Positions 22,388-32,960 of a DNA stretch of 64,000 nucleotides are shown piece after piece. This DNA comes from Welwitschia mirabilis. Lineage: Eukaryota > Gnetophyta > Gnetopsida > Welwitschiales. The notes under the pieces are model-generated. The model did no database searches. It was not told the DNA's origin and worked only from the letters and a program-made list of their open reading frames with translations. The number at the start of each line of letters is the position of its first letter. The first letter of the stretch is position 1. The stretch spans positions 137,059,666 through 137,123,665 of the forward strand of contig JBOZIK010000001.1 in assembly GCA_051453625.1 (NCBI GenBank), read 5' to 3'. Both the position numbers and the translations under genes were made by a program.

Positions 22388-23822
22388 TAGTTGAGTTATG
22401 TTGCCAAATTAATATCAAACTAACATATATTTATATAGTTTAAACATGTTACAAATATATTAGATCAATAAAGTTTTATAGGTTAGGCCACCTCGCTCAA
22501 AAGATCAATTTTCATAAGGGATCAACTAGATCCCATAAGTAATTCATTAGATCTAGATAAATGGGGGTTGACTAGATCTCAGGAAGGGTCGAGTAGACCT
22601 AAATAAAGGTGATCGATCAAATGTTAGTTAGGATTGACCAAATCATGAGAAGTGAGCCAATAGGATTAATCAAAAGAAAGAGGGATCAACTAAATCAAGT
22701 AATAATAATTGATCAGGTAAACTAGATATTTTAGCAAGTCAATCAGTAGGAATAGAAGTAGAATATTTTGGACTATTTTTTAAGTGTTACTCCTTTCATT
22801 TCTAGCCATTAGAATATTAGATTCACTTTTCAATGTGCTAAATATATCTCCTATATAAAAACATGAATAGAACTCTTTTTAGCTACTAATTTTTCTTTCA
22901 AGAAAAGCACATTTCTACTATTAGTATCTATTGGTTAAGAGTAATATATTATAATGTATGAGCTTATAAACTACCTTTCAAGTAGTGTATTCCATCATTA
23001 TCNNNNNNNNNNNNNNNNNNNNNNNNNNNNNNNNNNNNNNNNNNNNNNNNNNNNNNNNNNNNNNNNNNNNNNNNNNNNNNNNNNNNNNNNNNNNNNNNNN
23101 NNNNNNNNNNNNNNNNNNNNNNNNNNNNNNNNNNNNNNNNNNNNNNNNNNNNNNNNNNNNNNNNNNNNNNNNNNNNNNNNNNNNNNNNNNNNNNNNNNNN
23201 NNNNNNNNNNNNNNNNNNNNNNNNNNNNNNNNNNNNNNNNNNNNNNNNNNNNNNNNNNNNNNNNNNNNNNNNNNNNNNNNNNNNNNNNNNNNNNNNNNNN
23301 NNNNNNNNNNNNNNNNNNNNNNNNNNNNNNNNNNNNNNNNNNNNNNNNNNNNNNNNNNNNNNNNNNNNNNNNNNNNNNNNNNNNNNNNNNNNNNNNNNNN
23401 NNNNNNNNNNNNNNNNNNNNNNNNNNNNNNNNNNNNNNNNNNNNNNNNNNNNNNNNNNNNNNNNNNNNNNNNNNNNNNNNNNNNNNNNNNNNNNNNNNNN
23501 NNNNNNNNNNNNNNNNNNNNNNNNNNNNNNNNNNNNNNNNNNNNNNNNNNNNNNNNNNNNNNNNNNNNNNNNNNNNNNNNNNNNNNNNNNNNNNNNNNNN
23601 NNNNNNNNNNNNNNNNNNNNNNNNNNNNNNNNNNNNNNNNNNNNNNNNNNNNNNNNNNNNNNNNNNNNNNNNNNNNNNNNNNNNNNNNNNNNNNNNNNNN
23701 NNNNNNNNNNTAGATTTTTAATTCCTTTTCAAATATATTATTATTTTTCTATGAATATTTTTAAGGGTATTATACTCTTATAAAACCTTTTTACTTCCCC
23801 TCTAGAATTTGCAGATCCTTCA
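22388..23822 (+). repeat. Copia-1 3' LTR
   Basis: Homologous to the 5' LTR at 8159-9303. It keeps more intact CpG-type motifs ('ggtcgagtagacc', 'gatcgatcaa'). It ends GATCCTTCA at 23822, followed by GATAG. A 708-N gap (23003-23710) covers its middle. Confidence 0.85.
23003..23710. other. Assembly gap (708 N)
   Basis: Unknown sequence inside the Copia-1 3' LTR. The long open frames that cross it are artefacts of the N run. Confidence 0.95.
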
Positions 23823-23827
23823 GATAG

Positions 23828-24127
23828 CAGTAGATTCAATTCCTTTTCATTAGCCAATAGCCCTAAACTAGTAGTCAAAAGTAAAGACAATGGAATATGA
23901 CCTAAGCCTCCTTCCTCTTAGAATTGTTAAAGATTAGACAAATTTGTTATCAATAACATTCATCTAGCCTATCCAAATCCACCTAATACCATAGGCTTAA
24001 ATAGCATAATGAAAGGACACAGTTCATATATTTGTATCAACCCATTCATAACAATTTACTAGTCATGCTCAATTACATTTTGACATCTTAACATACTTCT
24101 TTATAACTATGAATTTAAAACATTACA
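23828..24127 (-). repeat. Gypsy-A 3' LTR, inner fragment
   Basis: Aligns with the distal 300 bp of the intact LTR at 43236-43654 and ends AACATTACA at 24127. Together with 8034-8158 it rebuilds one full LTR length around the Copia-1 insertion. Confidence 0.88.
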
Positions 24128-24144
24128 TCCCCCCATCACCCCCC
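24128..24144 (-). other. Gypsy-A polypurine tract
   Basis: On the minus strand this reads GGGGGGTGATGGGGGGA, directly before the 3' LTR. The strong G-run fixes the element's orientation. Confidence 0.88.
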
Positions 24145-24394
24145 AGTCCCTTAACCTAATCCCCTCATCTACCATCTCCCTTAATTATCATTCTTGTCCT
24201 TGAGCATGGTTTCTCCTCTTCCTATGCTATCTATGAAAGTGGGCACAATTTCTCCTCTTCTTACACTATCTATAAAAGCATGTTTATCTAGATTGTCTTT
24301 TGTCATATCTACAAAACATAAGAGAGGAAAAAATATCATACATTAAGAGATGCACTAAAAAGTAAAAAATTAGCATATCATACTTTATTAAAAA
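24145..24394 (-). other. Gypsy-A 3' untranslated region
   Basis: No coding motif is seen between the probable chromodomain and the polypurine tract. It contains a partial duplication of 'tttctcctcttc' and 'ctatctat(g/a)aaag' (24210-24275). Confidence 0.55.
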
Positions 24395-25631
24395 GTTTAG
24401 GAAAAGTATCTCATATACACTCCCAGTTTTTCTAGGTTTGTTGATTATAAGGGATCCATTGGATAAGTACTTCTTTTACATTCTTATTTATTAATTTTCT
24501 AGTTTTGGTATCTAAGACCTTCTCAGGTTGAACAATAAAGGTTATATTGGATTTAAGCATAATGTGCTGCCAGTTTAGGGTATAGTCCTAGGTCTTATTC
24601 TCATATCAAGGTTTTAACATACATAAAAGATTAAGTGAATCTTAGACATTAAGGTAGTTCTAATTTTTAAGCTAGGTTCCCTATTCTTTCAATAATATTG
24701 AATGAATCACAATACTAAGGGGCTAGCTTACTATATTTGTCCATTTTTAAGAAGTTTATTTTTCACTTGGTCTGTAGTAGTATTTGTTTACTAACTTGAA
24801 ATTTGTAGGATTTGATGTTTTTGATCGTAATATTTCTTATACTACTCTTAAATGGTCTGTAAATATCTCCTTACTTTTTTAATAATTTCATTCATGGATT
24901 TTAACTTAGATGATGTAGTGCTTTCTATTCTTTATGAGAGGGTCAGATTATGTGATAGGGATAGAATAGTTTCTACCAAACATTTCTTTAAATGGCACAT
25001 AGTGAATTAAGGTCTAAAAGTTTAGTTGTAAGCAAACTCAAATAGGTGTAGATAGTTCTCTTACTATTTAGACTTTTTAGCTACATATCATTATAAGGTT
25101 TCTTTTAAAATACAATTAACCTTTTCTATTTAACCATTTGCGTCTAGATGATATGTGATACTGAAACTAAGATTTATAACCCAGTGATGAAAGAAACTTT
25201 ACATGAACTTAGATAAGAATTTAGAATCTTGGTTAGATATAATAACTTAAGATGCTTCATGTAATCCAAATATTTTTTACATAAATCATATATTTATTCT
25301 TTGACTATGTTAGAGCTTCTTATTACAATGAAATTGGCCATAGTAATTAACCTATCTACATAAATAAAAATTACATCATGTTATCTATTAGTGAAAGATA
25401 GCCTGGTGATGAAATTCATGGAGATTTCGTCCTAGTTTCACTTTGGGATTTCTAATGATTAAATGAGTCAGATGGGTCTTTCTTAACAATCTTCATATGT
25501 TGTAATGTAGGATAGTTATGAATGTACTCTTTTAGATCTACCTTCTTCTAGTCTAGAAGTAATACTTTATTAACTGATGGTAATTTTGGATAAATCTGGG
25601 ATGTCCTACATAAGAAACCTTATCTAATTCA
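24395..25631 (-). pseudogene. Gypsy-A integrase with C-terminal chromodomain (degenerate)
   Basis: On the minus strand the zinc-binding region comes first ('GHPRFIQNYHQLIKYYF', about 25600-25550), then the core ('IVDRLITMANFI', about 25370-25330, and a TYH-like stretch near 25150 with an Asn-Gly downstream), then a C-terminal segment at about 24540-24400 with 'PEKVLDTKTRKLINK' and 'VLIQWIPYNQQT', ending in a Trp-Glu-x-Ile stretch. That last segment matches the chromodomain pattern of chromoviral integrases, which is thought to guide insertion. Many stops and frame changes. The upstream junction at 25631 is where Copia-3 inserted. Confidence 0.75.
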
Positions 25632-25805
25632 TGTAAAGAAATAAGAATACCCAAAAATGGTAAGCATAAGATTTACAAATCATAAATTTTATTTCTCTTC
25701 TTTAGTTCACTTATTCAACAAAGAGCTTGCTTAAATATACAAGTACATTACTAGGGTTTTACATATCCCTAAGTATGAGATCATATTATGTACTAGTCTT
25801 TAGTA
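25632..25805 (-). repeat. Copia-3 3' LTR (174 bp)
   Basis: Same length as 31152-31325 and collinear with it ('ataagaat(a/g)cccaaaaat', 'acatatccct', 'atgtactag'). The neighbouring GTCCCCCCCTTAATG (25806-25820) is a polypurine tract on the minus strand. Confidence 0.88.
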
Positions 25806-25988
25806 GTCCCCCCCTTAATGTGGGATTAAAATCTATTTCAAGGAAAAACTAGAGTGCCTAAGGACAAACCTTGGGAATGTGATCTACAATAAAACTTTTA
25901 GAAAGGATTTTTCATGTGTAAAAACTAATTTGTGAAAGAAGAAGTTAATTTATTGGTATACAATAGATAGAAAATAGATTTATTCATG

Positions 25989-26084
25989 TGCATTACACAT
26001 CTCATAATACTAGGTCAAAATGTATAGTATACATCCTGTAGTACTAGGTCATATTTGTACTACACATCTCGTAGTATTAAAATT
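25989..26084. repeat. Three-unit tandem repeat, about 32 bp each
   Basis: Three diverged units share 'acacatct' / 'acatcct' followed by 'gtagtactaggtca' or similar. They lie between the Copia-3 3' LTR and the pol remnant. Confidence 0.65.
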
Positions 26085-26239
26085 AGATATGGCTTTAATC
26101 AAAGACTCAAAAAGTTAGATGAAGACCATGATGTATAAGAAGGAAAATGAGTTTGACTTAATTCATTATCAATCCAATATTAGATTGGAAATATTAGAGC
26201 TTATCTATAATTAAATTATGTATTGATGCAATGACTTGA

Positions 26240-26380
26240 TGCTCTATAAGTTTCTTAATTTTATGAACTAACTCCCATGTATCATTTTTTACAAATTCAT
26301 AATATTCTTCTTTTATGGCTTAAATCCATTGATGATGTAAAATGATGCCTTTTCAAGAAGTTGATTTATAATCCAAAGTT
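26240..26380 (-). pseudogene. Copia-3 reverse transcriptase, N-terminal fragment only
   Basis: On the minus strand 'AIKEEYYEFVKNDTWELV' is the conserved sequence just before the Copia reverse transcriptase domain. Downstream motifs (the palm domain, YxDD box and RNase H) are missing; the 3' LTR follows within about 430 bp. This marks an internal deletion. Confidence 0.65.
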
Positions 26381-27190
26381 AAATGAAGCTTGTTAATATC
26401 ATTGCCCTGAGTTAGATGTGAGCTATATCTAGTTCTAGTTTTACCCTTTTTATTATGAGATACATCTTGGAGAATAAACAGTGACCAAGTACTATGACAT
26501 CCTCTATAGGTAGTCTTAGCCTCTTTGCTTGGAGAATGTATTTAATTATTATGAAAACCATAATTAAGAATTCCTAAAGCACCAAATTGCTCAATTCCTA
26601 TAGGGTGCAAAGATGTCATACCAATAGAGGAACTAAAGCATAACTACTGCCTACATCTCCTTCCTCAACCATAGGACATTAAACATCCATGGTTTCAGCT
26701 TGAAAAACCATGTAGGTAATCTCATGTTTTTTGAGATAACCTAGAAGATGTATAAGTTTTTTAATATTTATAGACTTTCATAATCAATTGGTAATTGGAA
26801 TTAAAAATGTCCACTGAGTGCTTCATCATAGAGATTAAATAATCTCCTCACACCAAGGTGTAAAGTGATAGAAGATGCAACCTCAAAAAAGGAACATACA
26901 AAATATGAAAAATAGTCTATGAATAGAGCGATGTCAAGTTAATAGTAATTGAATCATGGCCTTATACTAGAACTAGAGTTGTATTTTCCAAGTAAACCTA
27001 ACTTAGCATTTTAACAAAGTCATTAAAATAGCACCAATGTTAAGAATCTAAGTTCCATCATGAGGTATGTGCTCACTCATATCCAAAAAGTTAGAATTAT
27101 TAAAAACTATTTTTAAAGGAATCCAGTCTCTTTAGTAACTTCATTTACCTTAGATATAGACTTAATCTTATCCTAAGCTATAAATAAAAG
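26381..27190 (-). pseudogene. Copia-3 protease and linker (active-site Asp lost)
   Basis: The minus strand at 27044-27031 reads Leu-Asn-Ile-Gly-Ala in the place of the Copia protease active site, so the catalytic Asp is Asn (G to A). A lightly conserved linker follows ('CIFYHF', 'HEITYMVFQAETMDV'). No integrase HHCC or DDE motif is visible before the reverse transcriptase remnant. Confidence 0.6.
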
Positions 27191-28150
27191 TGTGAGGTAT
27201 GATCACTTCTGCTACATCATGAGCACTAATATTTGTTTTGTTTTAGAGTAGCAGTATGCTGAACTTGCTTCTTATCCTAGGGTATCTGATAGAAGTCTAA
27301 GGTGTGACCACTTCTACCACATCATAAGAATTGGTAATTATTTTGGAAAAGTTTAATTAGTCTACTTTTGTTATTTTTGTGGAGCCTTATTCTTTTCATG
27401 ATGAGATGTCTTTAACATATGAGAATTGCTAGAAGACTATTTATGTTTAAAAGGAGATTTACAAGAATGAGAAACTTTACATATTGCATTAGAGGATAAG
27501 GAGTATATGAAGTTAAACTAAGATTCTATAGAAATATGATTCTTGATAAGTGTGTTAAAGTTTATATTAGATAACTACTTACTTCCATGAAGTGAGATAA
27601 TGTAGCTACTAAGAAATGGATCCTTCAAATAGCAATGAATCAAGTTGACGTAATTTATGAAAACTTTATTAGTTGATTTATTTCAGAAACCTTTTTTTTT
27701 AATAACTATTATTTGAGCTATGAGCTCATACATTTTCCCCTTTTATAATGAAGGTTGTTCATATTTGTAATGACATGGATCATCTCTAGATCATTCTTCA
27801 TATAAAATATGTCTTGCAAAGTATCATAGTTGGTATAACAATACTTACTTCTATTAATTAACTTTTTATGCAAAATATTCATTGATTTCCACATTATATT
27901 GGTGAACTTACAATCAATGACTTGCCATGCCTTTTCTTCATTTGAATCTTGAAGAGGAACATGCTCTATTTTGAAAAAAATCTATATTGAAAACATAAAT
28001 TCACATTGTTAATATAAAATCCTCATTCTAGTCTTTTCAACTCTGATCATCATGCAAGAGCACCCTAATGTTGGCCATAATTCTAGTAGTCAATACTGGT
28101 ATGAATCTCTCTCATAAGATCTAGAATCTATCTTTTAATGTTGAAGCCAT
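27184..28150 (-). pseudogene. Copia-3 gag with two zinc knuckles (degenerate)
   Basis: Starts at an ATG at 28150 (minus strand). 'KAWQVIDCKF' and 'HFMEVSSYL' resemble Copia gag. Two zinc knuckles follow, at about 27331-27291 and 27225-27184; each keeps Cys...His spacing ('CGRSGHTLDFY', 'CSRSDHTSHFY') but the last Cys reads Tyr (TGT to TAT). Two knuckles in tandem are known in some Copia lineages such as Retrofit/Ale-type elements. Confidence 0.7.
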
Positions 28151-29780
28151 GATGAATATTGAAAAGAAAGAGAAGGGTTAATAAGTTATGAGGTAAAGTC
28201 AAATTCCAGATAGATCTTGCTCATATGCACTACTGAAAAGACAATCTATTCAACACTCAAAGAAAACTTGTTAAAACCTAAAGAGGAAAAAGTTAAAAAT
28301 AATGGTATAGTCACCACAAGTTTAAATGATATATCCAAGTCATAATACAAATAAAATAAAAGAAAAAACAGGTCATAATAGAGAGGTATAGTCACAACAA
28401 AAAGGAATTAATCTCAAGGATTTAAGTGATCTATCTAAACCAAAATGTGTAATAAACAAGAAAAAGCCCTTTCAAACCATGAAAAACATATGCCTACAAG
28501 AATAAATAAGGTAATTTATTAAAGGGTTCTTAATGTGAGAAAGGTAAAACTTTAATGTGAAAGGGCCTCTTTGATTATTAGGTGATGAAAATGTAGATTT
28601 ATTAGTTTTAAAGTTTGCTTCCAAATTCAGGTCATGATTATGTCCTCTCCAAGGGTAATACCCTTGTCTTTTGAGGGAGTAAAAGGATAAAAAAGTAAAT
28701 CACATCAGTGGGGCATTCAAGTGGTTAGCCAATTTTAATTACCTCAGCTATATATCCCTCTTAAGAGAGAGTACCATGTAATGTTGATGATCTACTTATA
28801 TATTAGACTCACTAAATAATAAAACTAATTATAGTTATGACTCTCTATTGATTTGGTAGTGAAATCCAAGTATACCCTACCACTTTTGCCTCTAGCCTTC
28901 ACCCAATATACCCTTGATTATCAAGGCATATGCGACAATCTAGACCTCAAGGCACCTAAGACATTTTTACTTAAGAGAGAAATGGCTATTTATATGACCC
29001 AAACTTTATAGTTAAGACAGTTAAGACTGCACAACAAGCTTAGAGGATAGTATAACCTGACATAGATCTCTATCTATATAAGGATCCCCATGCCTACCAC
29101 TAATCAAGACTTATTACTAGGGTAAAATGTGATGTGTTTAGGGGGTAAAAGTAATTTCCAATTTTAAACTTAGTCATAAAAAATTAAAATTTAAGTGTAA
29201 GAAAGAAAAAAGAAAACAACACTAAGAACACACAAAAGGATAGGGTTTAATTTGGTATAGTTAAGCTAAGTGGATGTTTCTCAACATTCCAAACTTAGCT
29301 TAATCTATCCAAATTATAAAAATAGTCTAAATAATAGAAAAATCAAGTTAAGTAAATCTTGCTCACATCCCGAACTCAAATTAATAAGGAAAAAAGGTTA
29401 AGAGCTTACAATTTGCAAAACAATTACCCAAAAACTCAAAAAAATTGAAAAAATAGCCCAAACTAATAAAAAAGCTAAAACTGCTAATGTGTGCAAAACA
29501 AGGCTACTGGCTAGGATTGACTCAATCAAATTGCATGTGTATGAGAATGAATAACAACAAAGCAACTGCTCATTAATTCTGCATGTGTGTAGAATATTAA
29601 AGTAAGTTAGCACAAATCTTGCAAAATTTTAGTTTTTCACCCTATGAAGAACCAAACCTGTTACCTTTAGGTTGGTAAGTAATAATCTTAACTACTGCAT
29701 TGATAATTTACTTTTCATTATAAATGCAAAAGGAATATATTTAAAGTTTTATAATGAACGATTAATAGAGGACCTGATCT
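28151..29780. other. Copia-3 leader, AT-rich part
   Basis: No gene recognised. It contains a strong hairpin (29248-29316, listed separately). A 71-codon open stretch at 29398-29613 (minus strand) has hydrophobic composition but no family resemblance. The distance from primer site to gag (nearly 3 kb) is unusually long for Copia, so another insertion may be hidden here. Confidence 0.4.
29248..29316. repeat. Inverted repeat: 23-bp arms, 23-bp loop
   Basis: Arm 29248-29270 (TAATTTGGTATAGTTAAGCT...) is nearly the reverse complement of 29294-29316. The hairpin could form in RNA or single-stranded DNA. It may be the remnant of a small inverted-repeat transposon, but no target duplication was confirmed. 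Confidence 0.7.
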
Positions 29781-30790
29781 CTATGATATATAATAAAGAA
29801 AGTGACCAAGCTCCGAGTTCAGAGAACAAATAAAAGTAGGACCACAGAGAACCACAAAAAAGGCAAAGCTGCAGAAGGTACAGAATGCTAACAGACAATC
29901 ATAGATAAGGTGGATCCAGTAATATGACTCGTAAGTAGAGTTGATCAGAACACAGAAGAACACGGGCAGGGCACAGTGTAGCTGAGAAACATGAGAGACC
30001 AGATCGGTGGCCGAAGGGTCAAGGCCTATCAGCGCAGTAGAGAGAACTGATGCATAGTAAGTATAGAAGCCATGAAGATAGGGACTATAAGATCCAGCAG
30101 GACAATGGTAAAAGAGCTCAAATTGGTAGATGTCGGATGAAGTGTAAGTGATAGGCATGCAGAAGGTTAAGGCAGATTGGTAAGTGCAAGGGATGGCTGA
30201 GCAGAGCTGAGGCGAATCCAATGGAGATCTTGATAGAGAGTAGAACTACATAGATAGATAGTAGTGGTATGACAGGCATAAGTGATAGGTAATATAGGTG
30301 GAAAGAGGTGCATGATAATGTAGATCAGACAAGAGCACAACAAATAGTGGAATCATGGCTGAGGTAGAGGCTGGGAAGAAATAGTTGATAGTAAAAACAA
30401 AGTGGCACAAAGAGCACAGGCAAGAACCATCAGAGAGTAACCATGATGCAGATACAAATCAGGCATAAATACGATCAGCATGGTAGCTCCAACAAATAAT
30501 ACAGAGATTTATAGAAGGTAGACGAATAGGAGGAAAAGGTTAATGCGGTGCACCAGGAACCAGGGTGGGCAACAATAATAGAAGCCAGATGAAGATTCTA
30601 TGCTTGAGTACTGCCAAGTTGTACATGATATACTATGTTTCAAGCACATATGCGATCAATAGAAGAAGATTAAAGAACACACTTCACAAGCTAGATGGTA
30701 GCGATGCTGGCATATAAAGTGCAAGTGAGGAGATCTAATCACTTACTGTAGGGTAAGGGTCAATGTAGGTCAACCCTGCAAACACCCTAC
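29781..30790 (-). other. GC-richer, pyrimidine-rich (minus sense) block in the Copia-3 leader
   Basis: This kilobase is clearly less AT-rich than anything else in the window and is rich in C and T on the minus strand. It includes a 146-codon open stretch (30221-29781) rich in Cys, Tyr, Ser and Leu without a recognised motif. Its skew (purine-rich on the plus strand) rather than a real coding pattern probably explains the absence of stops. It could be a long untranslated leader of the element or captured sequence. Confidence 0.5.
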
Positions 30791-31129
30791 AAAAAGATGT
30801 AAAAAAGAAGGTAGATTTAAAGAAAGTAATTTTCAGTAATTGCAAAAATAATGCCAAATATATAGGTTAAGGTAAAATAATGGCATTTGGCATTTTACTA
30901 TAGTTACCCACAAACGTCTACAAAAGGTAATATATGAAAAAACTATAGAATCTTAAATGAAGAGAACTACAAATAGATTTATGTAAAATCCTAGATCTAA
31001 GTTTATAAATCTAACAAAAAATCCAAAAAAAGGGCATATGAAGAGACTTGCAAAATGATGTAAAGGGTATGCAAAAGGTAACAAGAAGCATAAATACTCA
31101 AGGAGTTTCCAAGAAGCTTTAGGAACCTT

Positions 31130-31151
31130 AGTCTAGAAGCTTTGATACACT
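31130..31151 (-). other. Copia-3 primer-binding site (probable tRNA-Met type)
   Basis: On the minus strand, AGTGTATCAAAGCTTC follows the 5' LTR end. TGTATCAAAGC is close to the tRNA-Met primer complement, with two changes. Confidence 0.55.
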
Positions 31152-31325
31152 TGTTAGAAAATAAGAATGCCCAAAAATAAAGAGTACAAGATTTCCAAAT
31201 TATAAATTTTGTTTCTCCTCTTTTTACCACTTATTCAATAAACAGCTTGTTAAATAAATAAGCACACCACTAGGATTTTCACATATCCCTATGCATGAAA
31301 CCATAGTATGTACTAGCCTTTCACA
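31152..31325 (-). repeat. Copia-3 5' LTR (174 bp)
   Basis: Partner of 25632-25805; ends TTTCACA at 31325. The short length suits Retrofit/Ale-type Copia elements. Confidence 0.88.
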
Positions 31326-32174
31326 GTTTGAACATTAATTTCCTTCTCCACTAACCCTAGGAAATTCAAATACATCATTCTTTTAATACATACATATCTT
31401 GTGACAGTGTGTAGGTTTCAACTTTTTTTCCTTTTTAGATTAGCTAATATATATATATATATATCTAAAGTATGGATCACTAGTTATGAATTTTTTAAGA
31501 AAAACTGATAGATTTAATGTGATGGTTATGGCTAACATGCATCACATGCAGCTTAGGATGTCTATAACTTTTTTCTCATTTTCTAGGGTATACTATAGTT
31601 TAAAGTATTATTCTACAAGTAGTTTACCCCATCTTCTTTATCGCATGTTCAGAAGAGGTTGTTTCTTGAAATACTCTAAGATTTTGTAATTTATTTTAAG
31701 AAAGAACTTTCCTCCTAGTAGATATTGTCTCTAAACCTTTAGTGCATGCATAAGGGCCAGTAATTCAAGGTCATGAATGGGGTAGTTCCTCTCATGTTGG
31801 TTCAGTTTCCATGATTCATAGTCGATGACTCAATCATCTTGACTTAGCCCAGCTTCTCTACCTTTGGTGAAAGCATCAATAGTAATGCTAAATTTTTTAT
31901 TCATATCTACAATCTTGAGGACAGATGTAGTTGTAAGCAATAACTTTAGTTGGAGAAATTCTTTTGTGTATTTATTCGCAAAATTATATGCATACATAGA
32001 TTTGGTTAAATTTATAAGTAGCATTGTGAGCTGAGAGAATCCTAAAATGAATTTTTGATGAAAGCCAGCAAACCCTAGAAATCTTAAACTTGCATAGCAT
32101 CTTTTAATTTTGACCATTCCCTTATGGCCTATACTTTAGTTGGATTAGTTGCAATTCTTTATTGAAAATGACAT
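31326..32174 (-). pseudogene. Gypsy-A reverse transcriptase connection and RNase H (degenerate)
   Basis: The minus-strand open stretch 32117-31830 shows 'RFLGFAGFHQKFI', 'LINLTKS', 'FLQLKLLLTTTSVLKI' and 'SITIDAF', where the first RNase H catalytic Asp is kept. After a shift come 'NYPIHDLELLALMHALKV', 'YLLGGKFFLKI' and 'LLNMR' followed by 'RRWGKLL' (about 31800-31600), the rest of RNase H. This is the best preserved Gypsy-A part. It is bounded at 32174 by Copia-2 and at 31326 by Copia-3. RNase H removes the RNA strand during reverse transcription. Confidence 0.9.
31449..31464. repeat. (TA)n microsatellite
   Basis: A short run of TA dinucleotides in the Gypsy-A RNase H-integrase linker. Confidence 0.85.
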
Positions 32175-32473
32175 TGTTGAAATTAAGCCTAAAAAAGTGG
32201 TTCTTAGAATAGAGAGAATAAGGAGAGGATATCACACTATTACATTACTACATACAAGCAAGAAGGGTATGCTTTAAATACATGAAATGAGGCTAATACT
32301 AGCATATATAAGAACTGAAAAACTAGGGGAGAAAATTGTGGAAATAATTTAGAGAATCCTTTTTTAAGAAAACCTAATCTATAAGCTTTAATCCTATCAA
32401 GTCTAGAATAGACTTTTTACAATCAAATAAGAATTAGTAAAAATATATGACTGAAGAACCTAAAAATCCTTTA
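32175..32473 (-). repeat. Copia-2 3' LTR (299 bp)
   Basis: Matches the upper copy along its length ('gtggttcttagaa', 'aaacctaatct', 'aagtct(a/t)(a/g)aatagac'). The inner end reads CCTTTA (expected CA, decayed to TA), next to the AGAGGGGAAT purine tract on the minus strand. Confidence 0.85.
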
Positions 32474-32483
32474 ATTCCCCTCT

Positions 32484-32960
32484 ATGGTTGTGAGGTCATA
32501 TATATTGAAAAAAAAAAAACATTGATCCTTCAATCTTTCCTATGCTAGACATTTGGTGAAGACATCTACAACATGATATTCAAATCGAACATGTACCATT
32601 TTAACATCTCCTTTCTAAACAACATCACGAACATGATGATCATTAATTGGAGTGTATTTGGTTTTCCCATGNNNNNNNNNNNNNNNNNNNNNNNNNNNNN
32701 NNNNNNNNNNNNNNNNNNNNNNNNNNNNNNNNNNNNNNNNNNNNNNNNNNNNNNNNNNNNNNNNNNNNNNNNNNNNNNNNNNNNNNNNNNNNNNNNNNAC
32801 ATTATAACATACTTAGCTTATACTGTTAATAATGAAATTTATCTTTGCTTCTTTAAATTCCAAGAAATCAAGCAATTTATGTAAAAGAAATAATATCCAA
32901 AAGTAGATTTATCATCATTCTAATCACCTTCCCAATGAGCATCAATAAAACCATACAATT
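32484..32960 (-). pseudogene. Copia-2 RNase H (degenerate, with gap)
   Basis: After the gap (minus direction) the C-terminal RNase H motif is seen in a shifted frame: 'VHVRFEYHVVDVFTKCL' at about 32595-32545, the region preceding the polypurine tract. Before the gap, 'DAHWEGD' and 'DDKSTFGYYFF' (about 32960-32880) are the conserved Copia RNase H start. The middle is hidden by 127 N. Confidence 0.8.
32672..32798. other. Assembly gap (127 N)
   Basis: Unknown sequence within the Copia-2 RNase H. Open frames crossing it are artefacts. Confidence 0.95.

Larger units (their letters stand above)
8159..23822 (+). mobile_element. Copia-1: Ty1/copia LTR retrotransposon, Sirevirus-like, plus strand
   Basis: LTRs at 8159-9303 and 22388-23822 enclose a tRNA-Met primer site, gag with a zinc knuckle, protease, integrase, reverse transcriptase and RNase H in Copia order (integrase before reverse transcriptase), then about 1.9 kb of extra coding sequence before the 3' LTR. 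An extra ORF there, together with several purine tracts, is typical of Sireviruses. The probable target duplication is GATAT (8154-8158) / GATAG (23823-23827), inside the Gypsy-A LTR. Without element 2 the element is about 8.9 kb (two N gaps included), a normal Sirevirus size. All frames are broken. Confidence 0.88.
25632..31325 (-). mobile_element. Copia-3: internally deleted Copia LTR retrotransposon, minus strand
   Basis: Two 174-bp LTRs (25632-25805, 31152-31325) begin TGT and end CA/TA. A polypurine tract lies beside the lower LTR and a tRNA-Met-like primer site beside the upper one. The internal part has gag with two zinc knuckles and a protease, then only the first residues of reverse transcriptase; integrase and most of pol are absent. 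It is inserted in Gypsy-A between RNase H and integrase. The flanks CAAAC / TGAAT (minus strand) are not identical but could both derive from CGAAC by CpG decay. It is probably a non-autonomous deletion derivative. Confidence 0.8.

Noticed and set aside
22954-23721. Two long open frames across the Copia-1 3' LTR
   Set aside because: Same N-gap artefact (23003-23710).
29781-30221. 146-codon minus-strand frame as a membrane protein gene
   Set aside because: Hydrophobic, Cys/Tyr-rich composition follows from strong strand skew of the block; no start context, no domain, and it lies in a retrotransposon leader. Kept only as a compositional feature.
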